Both the position numbers and the translations under genes were made by a program. This document shows positions 1 to 6,906 of a stretch of DNA of 7,311 nucleotides, in pieces (position 1 is the first letter of the stretch; the number at the start of each line of letters is the position of its first letter). The DNA lies in the NCBI GenBank assembly GCA_018224315.1, contig JAGTVF010000260.1:1-7311 (forward strand), read 5' to 3'. The notes beneath the pieces are model-generated. The model was not told where the DNA came from. It did no database searches and worked only from the letters and a program-made list of their open reading frames with translations. This DNA is from Desulfobacterales bacterium (GTDB lineage: Bacteria > Desulfobacterota > Desulfobacteria > Desulfobacterales > Desulfosalsimonadaceae).

Positions 1-1821
1 CCCGGCATCGGAGAGGCCCGGGCCGAAGATATCGCCCGGCAGTGGCAGCATCACAGAAGCATTGCCGATATCATGGAATTTCTTCAGCAGCACGGCATCG
101 AAGCCGCCTATGCCGGCAAGATCTTTAAGCAGTACGGCATTGAGGCCATGGACGTGCTCACCGGCGATCCTTTCCGGCTGGCAGAAGACCTGCCCGGCCA
201 GGGCTTTGTGATTGCCGATGCCATTGCTCGCCATACGGATCTGCAGCCGGACCCGGACGTCCGCGCCGGGGCCTGTATCGAGCATCTGCTCCATCAAAGC
301 GCGGCTGCCGGCCACATGTTTTGCCCTGAAAACGAGCTGTATCGACAGCTTGAACAAAAATTCGCAGTCAATGACCAAACCGCCGAACAGGGCCTTCAAC
401 AATTGGCTGCAGCCGGCAGAGTGCATATAACAAAGGCCAATGAGGCAGTTGGCCAGTCCAATAACAGCGGCCGGCATATCTATCTGCCCCGGCTCCATGA
501 AGCGGAAACCGGCATTGCCGCTCACCTGTCTGCCATGATGAGCGTCTGGCCGGAAACGGTCTGCCGGAATTGGCCGGCATCGGCGGAGGAAATCCAGGAC
601 CGGTTTGCCGTCCGGCTTTCCAAAGAGCAGAAACAGGCCCTGGAGGGAGTGGTGACCGCTCCGGTATCCGTGATCACCGGCGGGCCGGGCACCGGCAAAA
701 CCACCCTGGTCCAGTGCATTGCCGCGGTTTTCAAACATGCGGGCCTCCGGGTATGCCTGGCAGCGCCCACGGGCCGGGCTGCCCGGCGTTTGACGGAAAT
801 CACCGGCAAAAACGCCCACACCATCCACAAACTGCTGGGCTATCATTTTGAAACCGGCTGTTTTGAAAAGTCCCGGGATGATCCGGTTGAGGCCGATGTG
901 CTCATTGTTGACGAAGCCTCCATGATCGATGCCGAGCTGATGTATCACCTGGTCTGCGCCACGCGGTTAAATGCCCGGCTCATCCTGGTGGGGGACGTAT
1001 TTCAGCTGCCGCCGGTGGGGCCGGGAAACGTACTGGCTGATATTATTGAATCCAGCCGCATCCCGGTTCATTTTTTAACCGAAATCTTCCGGCAGGCCGC
1101 CCGAAGCGCCATTGTCCGCAATGCCCACAAAATCCGCTGCGGTCGTCTTCCTGAACCCGAAATCATTGACGCAGACACCAGCGGGCAGGAATTTTGCTTG
1201 CTCGAAGCCCACACTCCCGAGCAGGCTGCAGAAGCCATAGTGGGGCTGGCCACCCAAACCCTGCCCGATATTTACGGTTTTGACCCGGTCCAGGACATCC
1301 AGGTGGTTTCGCCCGTGCACAAAGGCGCGGCCGGCACCATCAGCTTAAACCGAAGCCTGCAGAAAGCCTTCAATTCCGGCAGAAAAGGGATCCGGGCCCT
1401 GGATCACGAGTTTTGCGTCAATGATCGTGTCATGCACCTGAAAAACAATTATGCCAAGGAGATCTTTAACGGCGACATCGGTATCATCACCGGCATGGAG
1501 GGAGCCGGGCCGGTTCTCCGGGTGGATTATGACGGCCGGCAGGTTTCCTATGAAGCCGATGAACTCGATGAACTCACCCTTGGATACGCCATTACCGTTC
1601 ACAAATCCCAGGGATCGGAATACCCGGCAGTAATCCTGCCTGTGATCACCCGGCACTATGTCATGCTCCAGCGCAACCTGCTGTATACGGCCATCACCCG
1701 GGCCAGGCACCTGGTGGTGCTGGTGGGCAATGCCAAGGCCATCGGCGTTGCCCTGAAAAACGACAAGCCCGCCAGGCGGCTTTCAAATCTTGCATCGGAT
1801 CTGAAGGCCTGCGGTCCGTAG
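1..1821 (+). CDS. recD2: RecD2-type ATP-dependent DNA helicase (SF1B), 5'-truncated by the window
   Basis: The reading frame is open from base 1, and the first 24 codons (PGIGEARAEDIARQW...) match the helix-hairpin-helix region of RecD2. The true start is therefore upstream, and the ATG at 73 is internal. The window holds 606 residues of a family usually about 720-750 long, so roughly the N-terminal fifth is missing. Visible motifs in order: Walker A GGPGTGKTT (679-705), Walker B LIVDEAS (901-921), motif III GDVFQLPPVG (991-1020), LTEIFRQA (near 1075-1098), NNYAKEIFNGDIG (1444-1482), the UvrD-C-like VHKSQGSE (1597-1620) and YTAITRAR (1684-1707). All core ATPase motifs look intact. RecD2 proteins are 5'-3' DNA helicases that act without RecBC, in repair or replication stress. 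No recB or recC is visible, which fits RecD2, but the flank is unseen. The family call is firm; the cellular role is inferred from family members. Confidence 0.95.
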   Translation, partial: PGIGEARAEDIARQWQHHRSIADIMEFLQQHGIEAAYAGKIFKQYGIEAMDVLTGDPFRLAEDLPGQGFVIADAIARHTDLQPDPDVRAGACIEHLLHQSAAAGHMFCPENELYRQLEQKFAVNDQTAEQGLQQLAAAGRVHITKANEAVGQSNNSGRHIYLPRLHEAETGIAAHLSAMMSVWPETVCRNWPASAEEIQDRFAVRLSKEQKQALEGVVTAPVSVITGGPGTGKTTLVQCIAAVFKHAGLRVCLAAPTGRAARRLTEITGKNAHTIHKLLGYHFETGCFEKSRDDPVEADVLIVDEASMIDAELMYHLVCATRLNARLILVGDVFQLPPVGPGNVLADIIESSRIPVHFLTEIFRQAARSAIVRNAHKIRCGRLPEPEIIDADTSGQEFCLLEAHTPEQAAEAIVGLATQTLPDIYGFDPVQDIQVVSPVHKGAAGTISLNRSLQKAFNSGRKGIRALDHEFCVNDRVMHLKNNYAKEIFNGDIGIITGMEGAGPVLRVDYDGRQVSYEADELDELTLGYAITVHKSQGSEYPAVILPVITRHYVMLQRNLLYTAITRARHLVVLVGNAKAIGVALKNDKPARRLSNLASDLKACGP

Positions 1822-1832
1822 AAAACGGGCCG
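1812..1832 (+). terminator. Small hairpin over the recD2 stop codon, possible weak terminator
   Basis: CGGTCCGT (1812-1819) can pair with ACGGGCCG (1825-1832) as an 8-bp stem with one G-U pair and a 5-nt loop. The TAG stop (1819-1821) lies at the stem top. The following sequence is GGGATTTTG, so the T run is short and set back by four bases. This is a poor intrinsic terminator at best, and it may be a chance structure in GC-rich DNA. Confidence 0.25.
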
Positions 1833-1843
1833 GGGATTTTGTA

Positions 1844-1872
1844 TTGCACCGCGCAGGCAGATTGGGTATGTT
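1844..1872 (+). promoter_or_regulatory. Candidate sigma70-type promoter for the SH3-protein/nadB unit
   Basis: TTGCAC (1844-1849) and TATGTT (1867-1872) are separated by exactly 17 nt, the optimal spacing. They match the -35 consensus at 3 of 6 bases and the -10 consensus at 4 of 6. Transcription would begin near 1879, about 30 nt before the ATG at 1911. This also argues against using the earlier in-frame ATG at 1839, which lies upstream of the proposed promoter. The match is moderate and rests on sequence alone. Confidence 0.4.
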
Positions 1873-1892
1873 TTGTTTTTACATCAAACCTT

Positions 1893-1898
1893 AAAGGA
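1893..1898 (+). promoter_or_regulatory. Ribosome binding site that sets the start at 1911
   Basis: AAAGGA lies 12 nt before the ATG at 1911. The spacing is somewhat long, but this is the only Shine-Dalgarno-like run nearby. The ATG it serves opens a clean signal peptide, whereas the frame extension back to 1839 encodes no recognisable domain. Confidence 0.55.
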
Positions 1899-1910
1899 AC
1901 TGGTAACAAT

Positions 1911-2570
1911 ATGAAAAAAGTGGTTGTTATTTTCATTTTCGGATTTTTGTCCATATGCATGGCAGCCCCGTCCCATGCCGAAACCCGCTATATCAGCGAC
2001 ATGATGGAAATCACCCTTCGCACCGGACCGGGTCTGAACTACCGGATCATCAAGATGCTCAACTCCGGCCAGACCGTGGAGACTTTGGAGTCCGAGGAAA
2101 ACTGGACCCGGGTCCGCCTTTCCGATGACACCACAGGCTGGGTGTTTTCCCGATATATTACCCGTTCCAAACCCAAAAGCCTGTTGGCCGACTCCCTGCA
2201 GAAGGAAATCGGGCCCTTGCGCACAAAGGTCAAATCCCTGACCGAGGAAAACCAGCGGCTAATTCAACGCAATCAGGAAATGGCCGAAGAACTCGAAGAA
2301 ACCCGGGAGCAACTGGAAAACCTTCAAAACGAATATGCCACCCTTCAGGAGGACTCCGGGGATTACCTGAAGCTCAAAGACGAACACGCCAGCCTCACAA
2401 AAACCCTGGAAGAGAAAAACCAACGGATCCAGACCCTGGAAAAACAGGTATCAGACGCGTTTTTCTCTGCGGGTCTCAAATGGTTTCTGGCCGGTGCCGG
2501 GGTTCTGGTGCTGGGAATGATCATCGGAAACCGGATCGCCTCCAGGAAAAAACGGCCCGGGCTGCGATAA
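1911..2570 (+). CDS. Secreted SH3b-domain, coiled-coil, C-terminally membrane-anchored protein (YgiM/TIGR04211-like)
   Basis: The 219-residue protein has four visible parts. Residues 1-23 are a Sec signal peptide with a KK n-region, a hydrophobic core and a likely SHA|E cleavage site. Residues 24 to about 86 form a bacterial SH3 domain, with TLRTGPGLNYRIIKMLNSG and the closing GWVFSRYI. Residues about 95-182 are a charged, Glu/Gln/Leu-rich coiled coil. Residues about 187-206 are a transmembrane helix, followed by a basic tail (RIASRKKRPGLR). This order is that of the 'SH3 and anchor domain' family that includes E. coli YgiM. The cysteine at 16 does not sit in a good lipobox, so a lipoprotein is unlikely. 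The predicted topology puts the SH3 domain and coiled coil outside the inner membrane. SH3b domains often bind cell wall, but the family's role is not well defined and I assign none. The gene ends 16 nt before nadB, so the two are probably co-transcribed. Confidence 0.88.
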   Translation: MKKVVVIFIFGFLSICMAAPSHAETRYISDMMEITLRTGPGLNYRIIKMLNSGQTVETLESEENWTRVRLSDDTTGWVFSRYITRSKPKSLLADSLQKEIGPLRTKVKSLTEENQRLIQRNQEMAEELEETREQLENLQNEYATLQEDSGDYLKLKDEHASLTKTLEEKNQRIQTLEKQVSDAFFSAGLKWFLAGAGVLVLGMIIGNRIASRKKRPGLR

Positions 2571-2586
2571 ACAAAAGAGCTTATTT

Positions 2587-4212
2587 ATGGAACACCGATT
2601 TGACTTTCTGGTCATCGGAAGCGGGGTTGCCGGTCTTTTGTTTGCCCTCAAAACCGCGGTCCACAGCCGGGTGGCCATTGTCACCAAAAAGGGACTCACA
2701 GACAGCAACACGGTTTACGCCCAGGGCGGCATTGCTGCGGTGCTGGATCCGGATGACACGTTTGAATCCCATGTTGCCGACACCCTGGCCTCGGGCGACG
2801 GGCTGTGCAACCCAAACGTCGTGGAAATGGTGGTTTGCTCAGCCCCTGAACGGATCCGGGAGCTGACAGAAATCGGCGTGGGCTTTAACCAAAGCATCGA
2901 CGGCCGGCTGGAACTGGACCTGTGCCGGGAAGGCGGACACGGATTTAACCGGATCGTGCATGTGGATGATCTTACGGGCCGGGCCGTGGAAGAAGCCCTG
3001 GTCAAAAAGGCAAGGCAGCATGACCGCATTGAGATATTTGAAAACCACATTGCCATTGACCTAATCACCCGTTCCACCCGGCTAAAGCGCGGCCAGACCA
3101 TCACCGGACATGAGGACCAATGCTACGGCGCATATGTGCTCAAACGCGAAACCGGTGAAATCCACACTTTTCTGGCGGGTATCGTGGTCCTTGCCACGGG
3201 CGGCTCCGGCAAGGTTTATGCCTATACCAGCAACCCGGATATCGCCACAGGCGACGGCATTGCCATGGCCTACCGGGCCGGGGCGGCCGTGGCCAACCTG
3301 GAATTTGTCCAGTTTCACCCCACCTGCTTGTTTCATCCTCGGGCCAAAAATTTCCTGATTTCTGAAACCGTCCGGGGAGAGGGCGGAATTTTGCGCAATG
3401 CCGACGGCCGCGCCTTTATGGCCGACTATACCCCGCAGCGGGAACTGGCCTGCAGAGATGTGGTGGCCCGGGCCATTGACTCGGAGCTCAAGAAACGCGG
3501 CGATGAAGCCGTTTTTCTTGACATCTCCCACCGGGATCCGGAATTTGTGCGCACGCGCTTTCCGCATCTGTATGCCAAATGCCTGGAATTTGGTTTTGAC
3601 ATGACCCGCCAGGCCCTGCCCGTTGTGCCGGCGGCCCATTACATGTGCGGAGGGGTGTCCACGGACATCCACGGCCAAACCAGCATCCAGCATCTTTACG
3701 CCATTGGCGAAACCGCCTGTACGGGACTGCACGGGGCCAACCGCCTGGCCAGCAATTCCCTTCTCGAAGGCCTGGTCTACGCCCACCAGGCGGCTGTCCG
3801 GGCCGGAGAGGAAATCAGGCAGGCCGGTTTTGATGATATCGCCGATATCCCGGTGTGGGATGATCTGGGCACCATGGACAGCGATGAAGCCATTGTCATC
3901 ACCCACACCTGGAATGAAATCCGCAGGCTCATGTGGAATTACGTGGGCATCGTGCGTTCCGACAAACGCCTGGCACGGGCCCGGCGCAGAATCGAGATCA
4001 TCACCGACGAAATCCAGGAATACTACTGGAACTTCAAGGTTACCCCCGACCTTATTGAACTGCGCAACATCGCCATCGTGGCTGAACTGGTTATCCGGTG
4101 CGCCATGCACCGCAAGGAAAGCCGCGGGCTTCACTACAACATCGCATATCCGCATAAAAACGACCAGCGCTGGAAAAAAGACACGGTGCTGCGGCGCCCG
4201 TTTTTGGGATGA
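2587..4212 (+). CDS. nadB: L-aspartate oxidase
   Basis: NadB is an FAD flavoprotein that oxidises L-aspartate to iminoaspartate, which NadA condenses with dihydroxyacetone phosphate to quinolinate for de novo NAD synthesis. The 541 residues match the usual length (about 540 in E. coli). The FAD-binding dinucleotide fold is at residues 6-21 (FLVIGSGVAGL), followed by DSNTVYAQGGIAAV. Active-site residues fall at the positions I recall for E. coli NadB: H244 (QFHPT), R290 (ELACRDVVARAI), H351 (HYMCGG) and R386 (GANRLASNS). E115 in REGGH corresponds to E. coli E121. The C-terminal KESRGLHY motif is present. Sequence alone cannot fully exclude a fumarate reductase/succinate dehydrogenase flavoprotein, but the AQGGIAAV and C-terminal motifs favour NadB. 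The enzyme is cytosolic and in anaerobes can pass electrons to fumarate instead of oxygen. The start has a weak AAGAG (2575-2579) with 7 nt spacing. nadA and nadC are not in the window. Confidence 0.96.
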   Translation: MEHRFDFLVIGSGVAGLLFALKTAVHSRVAIVTKKGLTDSNTVYAQGGIAAVLDPDDTFESHVADTLASGDGLCNPNVVEMVVCSAPERIRELTEIGVGFNQSIDGRLELDLCREGGHGFNRIVHVDDLTGRAVEEALVKKARQHDRIEIFENHIAIDLITRSTRLKRGQTITGHEDQCYGAYVLKRETGEIHTFLAGIVVLATGGSGKVYAYTSNPDIATGDGIAMAYRAGAAVANLEFVQFHPTCLFHPRAKNFLISETVRGEGGILRNADGRAFMADYTPQRELACRDVVARAIDSELKKRGDEAVFLDISHRDPEFVRTRFPHLYAKCLEFGFDMTRQALPVVPAAHYMCGGVSTDIHGQTSIQHLYAIGETACTGLHGANRLASNSLLEGLVYAHQAAVRAGEEIRQAGFDDIADIPVWDDLGTMDSDEAIVITHTWNEIRRLMWNYVGIVRSDKRLARARRRIEIITDEIQEYYWNFKVTPDLIELRNIAIVAELVIRCAMHRKESRGLHYNIAYPHKNDQRWKKDTVLRRPFLG

Positions 4213-4254
4213 CCCGGCAGATCCATCGCCCAAAGCATGCCTGCGGGAAAATTT

Positions 4255-4283
4255 TTGCAGGAAACCCGGATTGCAGTTATAGT
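4255..4283 (+). promoter_or_regulatory. Candidate sigma70-type promoter of the nqr operon
   Basis: TTGCAG (4255-4260) and TATAGT (4278-4283) are separated by exactly 17 nt. The -10 box matches consensus at 5 of 6 bases and the -35 box at 3 of 6. Transcription would begin near 4290, giving a leader of about 75 nt before nqrA. The element lies in the only gap of reasonable size between nadB and nqrA, so it would let nqr be expressed independently of nadB. I found no convincing intrinsic terminator after nadB, so read-through is also possible. Confidence 0.5.
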
Positions 4284-4310
4284 AGGCAGGATTGAAAACA
4301 CCACGGCCAT

Positions 4311-4333
4311 TGTACCTGCCGGTACACCCGGCA
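4311..4333 (+). repeat. Two overlapping inverted repeats in the nqrA leader
   Basis: TGTACC (4311-4316), then TGCC, then GGTACA (4321-4326) is a perfect 6-bp dyad with a 4-nt centre. TGCCGG (4317-4322), then TACAC, then CCGGCA (4328-4333) is a second perfect 6-bp dyad with a 5-nt loop. They share bases 4317-4326, so as RNA only one can form at a time. They lie just downstream of the candidate promoter and 13 nt before the Shine-Dalgarno. They could be an operator or a small RNA switch, or chance. Confidence 0.4.
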
Positions 4334-4346
4334 AAGCGCGGAAACC

Positions 4347-4352
4347 GGAGAG
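4347..4352 (+). promoter_or_regulatory. Ribosome binding site that sets the nqrA start at 4366
   Basis: GGAGAG lies 13 nt before the ATG at 4366. The earlier in-frame ATG at 4237 has no Shine-Dalgarno and precedes the candidate promoter. Starting at 4366 gives a protein whose N-terminus and length match NqrA. Confidence 0.55.
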
Positions 4353-4365
4353 ATTAAAACCATCC

Positions 4366-5706
4366 ATGAAACACACAAGCGCCCAGATATCCTGCGGACT
4401 CAAGATTGCCGGCTGCCCGGAGAACGCTGTGGACAGTGCCCCGGAACCCAAAACCGTGGCATCCGCACCCGAGCGCATTGCCCTGCTCAAAGCCCGGCTG
4501 CTCAAATCCAAAGGCGACCGGGTCAACATTGGCACTCCCCTTTACGAAGACAAGCAAAACACCGATATCCTATTTGCCGCCCCCGGGGCTGGAACAATCG
4601 AAGATATTGTCTACGGACCCAGACGTGTTATCCGCGAGATTGTCATCCGGCTCGACAAGGAGCAAACCGCTGAAGCGTTCACCCCGTATCCGGCAGAAAA
4701 ACTCGCCGGGATAACCCCCGGCGCCCTGACCGAAATTTTGTTAAAATCCGGGGTATGGCCGCTTCTAAGAGATATTGTCTACCGGAAGGTGGCCGACCCG
4801 GGCCAAAGCCCTGCGGCTATCTGGGTGGCGGCCACCAACCAGGATCCGTTTCACCCGCCGCCGGACACCTGGCTGCAAAGCCCGCAGGACAGGCGTTTTT
4901 TTCAGACCGGCATCAAGGCCCTGGAAATTTTGAGCAGCCGCGTGTTTGTCTGCTGCGCTGCAGATACCGGCACTGGCGATGCGCAAATTGAAAACAGGAT
5001 CACCCATCGGGTCTTGCGCGGCTATCCCTTTGATGATCCGGCCGTGGTCCATTATCATGTCAAGACCCGGCCGGAGGACAATCATGCCTGGTTTGTCAAC
5101 GGCCAGGACGTGCGCCTGATCGGCGAGTTTCTGGAAACCGGAAGATTTCCGGTCCGGCGCACGGTGGCCGTGTCCGGACAAAACGTCCCTGGCCGGTACC
5201 GGCACACCCGCATGGGCGCGCCCCTGGGCATCCTGGCCGATCCCGGAGAAGACAGCGGCCGCAGATGGATTGCCGGGGGTTTGTTCCGGGGCTATTCCAG
5301 CGGACCGGATTTTCATCTCGGCTTGTATGAAACCGCTGTCAACATCATCGAAGAATCCGGAAAACGCGAGATGCTGGGATTCATGCGTCCGGGATGGAAC
5401 AAGCCCACATGTTCGAAAACGTTTCTGTCTGTTTTCAATCCCCGGCCTTTGGCCGTGGATGCGGACATGCACGGATCCGGGCGCGCGTGTGTCAACTGCG
5501 GCAGCTGCACCCGGGCCTGCCCGGTCGACATTTTACCCCAGTTCACTTATAAATGCATCCGGGCCGGAGAAATCGAGGAGGCCCTTTCCCACGGCATGCT
5601 CGACTGTGTGGAATGCGGGCTTTGCTCCTATGTGTGTCCGTCGAAAATCGAATTGTGCCAGACTTTTCAGGAAACCAAACAGGCCTATTTCAGGCAGCGG
5701 ATTTAG
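4366..5706 (+). CDS. nqrA: Na+-translocating NADH:quinone oxidoreductase subunit A with RnfC-like di-cluster ferredoxin tail
   Basis: NqrA is the cytoplasmic peripheral subunit of the sodium-pumping Nqr complex and a distant relative of RnfC. The 446 residues equal the length I recall for Vibrio NqrA. The N-terminus (ISCGLKIAGCPE), LYEDKQNTDILFAAPGAGTI near residues 62-81, LKSGVWPLLRD, IWVAATNQDPF and MLGFMRPGWNK all follow the NqrA pattern. The RnfC glycine-rich flavin/NADH loop (GGAGFPT) is absent. The C-terminus is unusual: C375-C378-C381-C385-P and C414-C417-C420-C424-P are two complete CxxCxxCxxxCP motifs, predicting two [4Fe-4S] clusters. Canonical NqrA, as I recall it, keeps only the last two of these eight cysteines. 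An in-frame extension to the ATG at 4237 adds 43 residues unlike the family and was not used. The gene leads nqrABC; nqrB follows after 3 nt. An RnfC annotation is possible, but the body and neighbours say NqrA. Confidence 0.92.
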   Translation: MKHTSAQISCGLKIAGCPENAVDSAPEPKTVASAPERIALLKARLLKSKGDRVNIGTPLYEDKQNTDILFAAPGAGTIEDIVYGPRRVIREIVIRLDKEQTAEAFTPYPAEKLAGITPGALTEILLKSGVWPLLRDIVYRKVADPGQSPAAIWVAATNQDPFHPPPDTWLQSPQDRRFFQTGIKALEILSSRVFVCCAADTGTGDAQIENRITHRVLRGYPFDDPAVVHYHVKTRPEDNHAWFVNGQDVRLIGEFLETGRFPVRRTVAVSGQNVPGRYRHTRMGAPLGILADPGEDSGRRWIAGGLFRGYSSGPDFHLGLYETAVNIIEESGKREMLGFMRPGWNKPTCSKTFLSVFNPRPLAVDADMHGSGRACVNCGSCTRACPVDILPQFTYKCIRAGEIEEALSHGMLDCVECGLCSYVCPSKIELCQTFQETKQAYFRQRI

Positions 5707-5709
5707 CCC

Positions 5710-6906
5710 ATGGGATGGATGGAAAAAAATTTGCGCAAACTATTTGACGCGCCGCGCAAGCACTTTGAACCCGGAGGCCGGCTGGGAAAACTGGGCCCAT
5801 TGTTTGAGGCCATTGAAGACGTGTTTTTTTTCCCGGCAGAGGCCACCCAACACCGTCCCCTGGTGCGCGACAGCCTGGATCTGAAACGTTTTATGAGCTC
5901 TGTACTCGTTGCCCTGATCCCCCCGCTTTTATTCGGCATCTACAACACCGGATATCAAAGCCGCCTGGCATCTGAGATGTCTGCGGCGTTTATGCCGTCA
6001 TTTATGACAGGCCTGGGCATTGTGCTGCCCATCATCCTGGTGTCCTACGCAGTGGGGCTTTTCTGGGAGCTTTTGTTTGCCGCCATCCGCAAACATCCCA
6101 TCAGCGAGGGATTTCTGGTCACTGGCCTTTTGTTTCCCCTCACCCTGCCGCCCACCATTCCCCTGTGGCAGGTGGCCGCGGGCATTACTTTCGGCGTGGT
6201 TATCGGAAAAGAGGTGTTCGGCGGAACCGGCCGAAACCTGTTTAACCCGGCGCTCACAGCCCGGGCCTTTGTCTTTTTCGCCTACCCGGCCCAGATGTCG
6301 GGAGATCCGGTCTGGGTGGCGGTCAAGCAAAAAGCATCCCAGGCCGTGGATGCGGTCACCGGTCCCACGCCCCTGGCTGTGACCGAGCTTCAGGCCCCGT
6401 TTAACAGCATACAGGAAATGCTAACCGATCAGGGCTACACGTTTTCAACCCTGTTTTGGGGCCATTATCCGGGCACCATCGGCGGCACATCGGCCTTGTG
6501 CAGCCTTTTGGGCGCATTGCTGCTCATCATTTTGGGCATTGCCAGCTACCGCACCATTCTGGGAGCGGTGGCCGGCCTGCTGGCCACGGGATTTCTGCTC
6601 AACCTGGCGGCATCCCCGGGCACACTGCCCTGGTTTTCGGTCAACCCCTTCTATCACCTGGTGGCCGGGGGCTTTGCCTTTGGTGCGGCCTACATGGCCA
6701 CAGATCCGGTGACTGCGCCGGGCACGGACCGGGCCAAATGGATCTACGGCTTTCTCATCGGCGCTCTGACAGTGCTGATCCGGGTGGTCAACCCGGCCTT
6801 TCCGGAGGGCGTGATGCTGGCCATTTTGTTTATGAACATGTTTGCCCCGCTTCTGGAGTACACGGAAATCCGGCTGCGGGTCAAAAAAAGGATTCCCCAT
6901 GTCTGA
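5710..6906 (+). CDS. nqrB: Na+-translocating NADH:quinone oxidoreductase subunit B
   Basis: NqrB is the large membrane subunit of Nqr. It carries a covalently bound FMN and riboflavin and takes part in quinone reduction and Na+ transport. The 398 residues are slightly shorter than in Vibrio (about 412-415). Family signatures include HFEPGG (18-23), VRDSLDLKR (52-60), RKHPISEGF (127-135), KEVFGGTGRN (167-176), FAYPAQMSGD (190-199), ATDPVTAP (330-337) and RVVNPAFPEGVMLAILF (358-374). About ten hydrophobic segments are visible, the first near residue 59. The FMN-attachment site is D214-A-V-T-G-P-T220, where the usual S/T-G-A-T has Pro for Ala; the acceptor Thr220 is kept. The start at 5710 lies 3 nt after the nqrA stop with only a weak Shine-Dalgarno, so translation is probably coupled. 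A second Met at 5719 is a possible alternative. The gene overlaps nqrC by 8 nt. Confidence 0.96.
   Translation: MGWMEKNLRKLFDAPRKHFEPGGRLGKLGPLFEAIEDVFFFPAEATQHRPLVRDSLDLKRFMSSVLVALIPPLLFGIYNTGYQSRLASEMSAAFMPSFMTGLGIVLPIILVSYAVGLFWELLFAAIRKHPISEGFLVTGLLFPLTLPPTIPLWQVAAGITFGVVIGKEVFGGTGRNLFNPALTARAFVFFAYPAQMSGDPVWVAVKQKASQAVDAVTGPTPLAVTELQAPFNSIQEMLTDQGYTFSTLFWGHYPGTIGGTSALCSLLGALLLIILGIASYRTILGAVAGLLATGFLLNLAASPGTLPWFSVNPFYHLVAGGFAFGAAYMATDPVTAPGTDRAKWIYGFLIGALTVLIRVVNPAFPEGVMLAILFMNMFAPLLEYTEIRLRVKKRIPHV
6888..6892 (+). promoter_or_regulatory. Ribosome binding site for nqrC inside nqrB
   Basis: AAGGA ends 6 nt before the nqrC ATG at 6899, and both lie within the last codons of nqrB. The good spacing supports this start despite the 8-nt overlap. 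Confidence 0.65.

Noticed and set aside
1839..1910. Upstream in-frame extension of the SH3 protein from the ATG at 1839
   Set aside because: It would bury the signal peptide inside the protein, has no ribosome site, and lies ahead of the candidate promoter.
3082..4233. 383-codon open frame on the minus strand opposite nadB
   Set aside because: It is the antisense shadow of a strongly supported nadB in GC-rich DNA. Its translation shows no recognisable domain and it has no separate context.
4240..4261. CCTGC...GCAGG hairpin with a T run after nadB as a terminator
   Set aside because: The stem is only 5 bp with a 12-nt loop, and the T run lies inside the loop rather than after the stem.
4237..4365. 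Upstream in-frame extension of nqrA from the ATG at 4237
   Set aside because: There is no Shine-Dalgarno, the added 43 residues match nothing in the family, and the candidate promoter lies downstream of that ATG.
4765..5472. 235-codon minus-strand open frame opposite nqrA
   Set aside because: It lies wholly over nqrA, whose motifs are clear. The antisense translation is Gly/Pro/His-rich low-information sequence typical of shadows.
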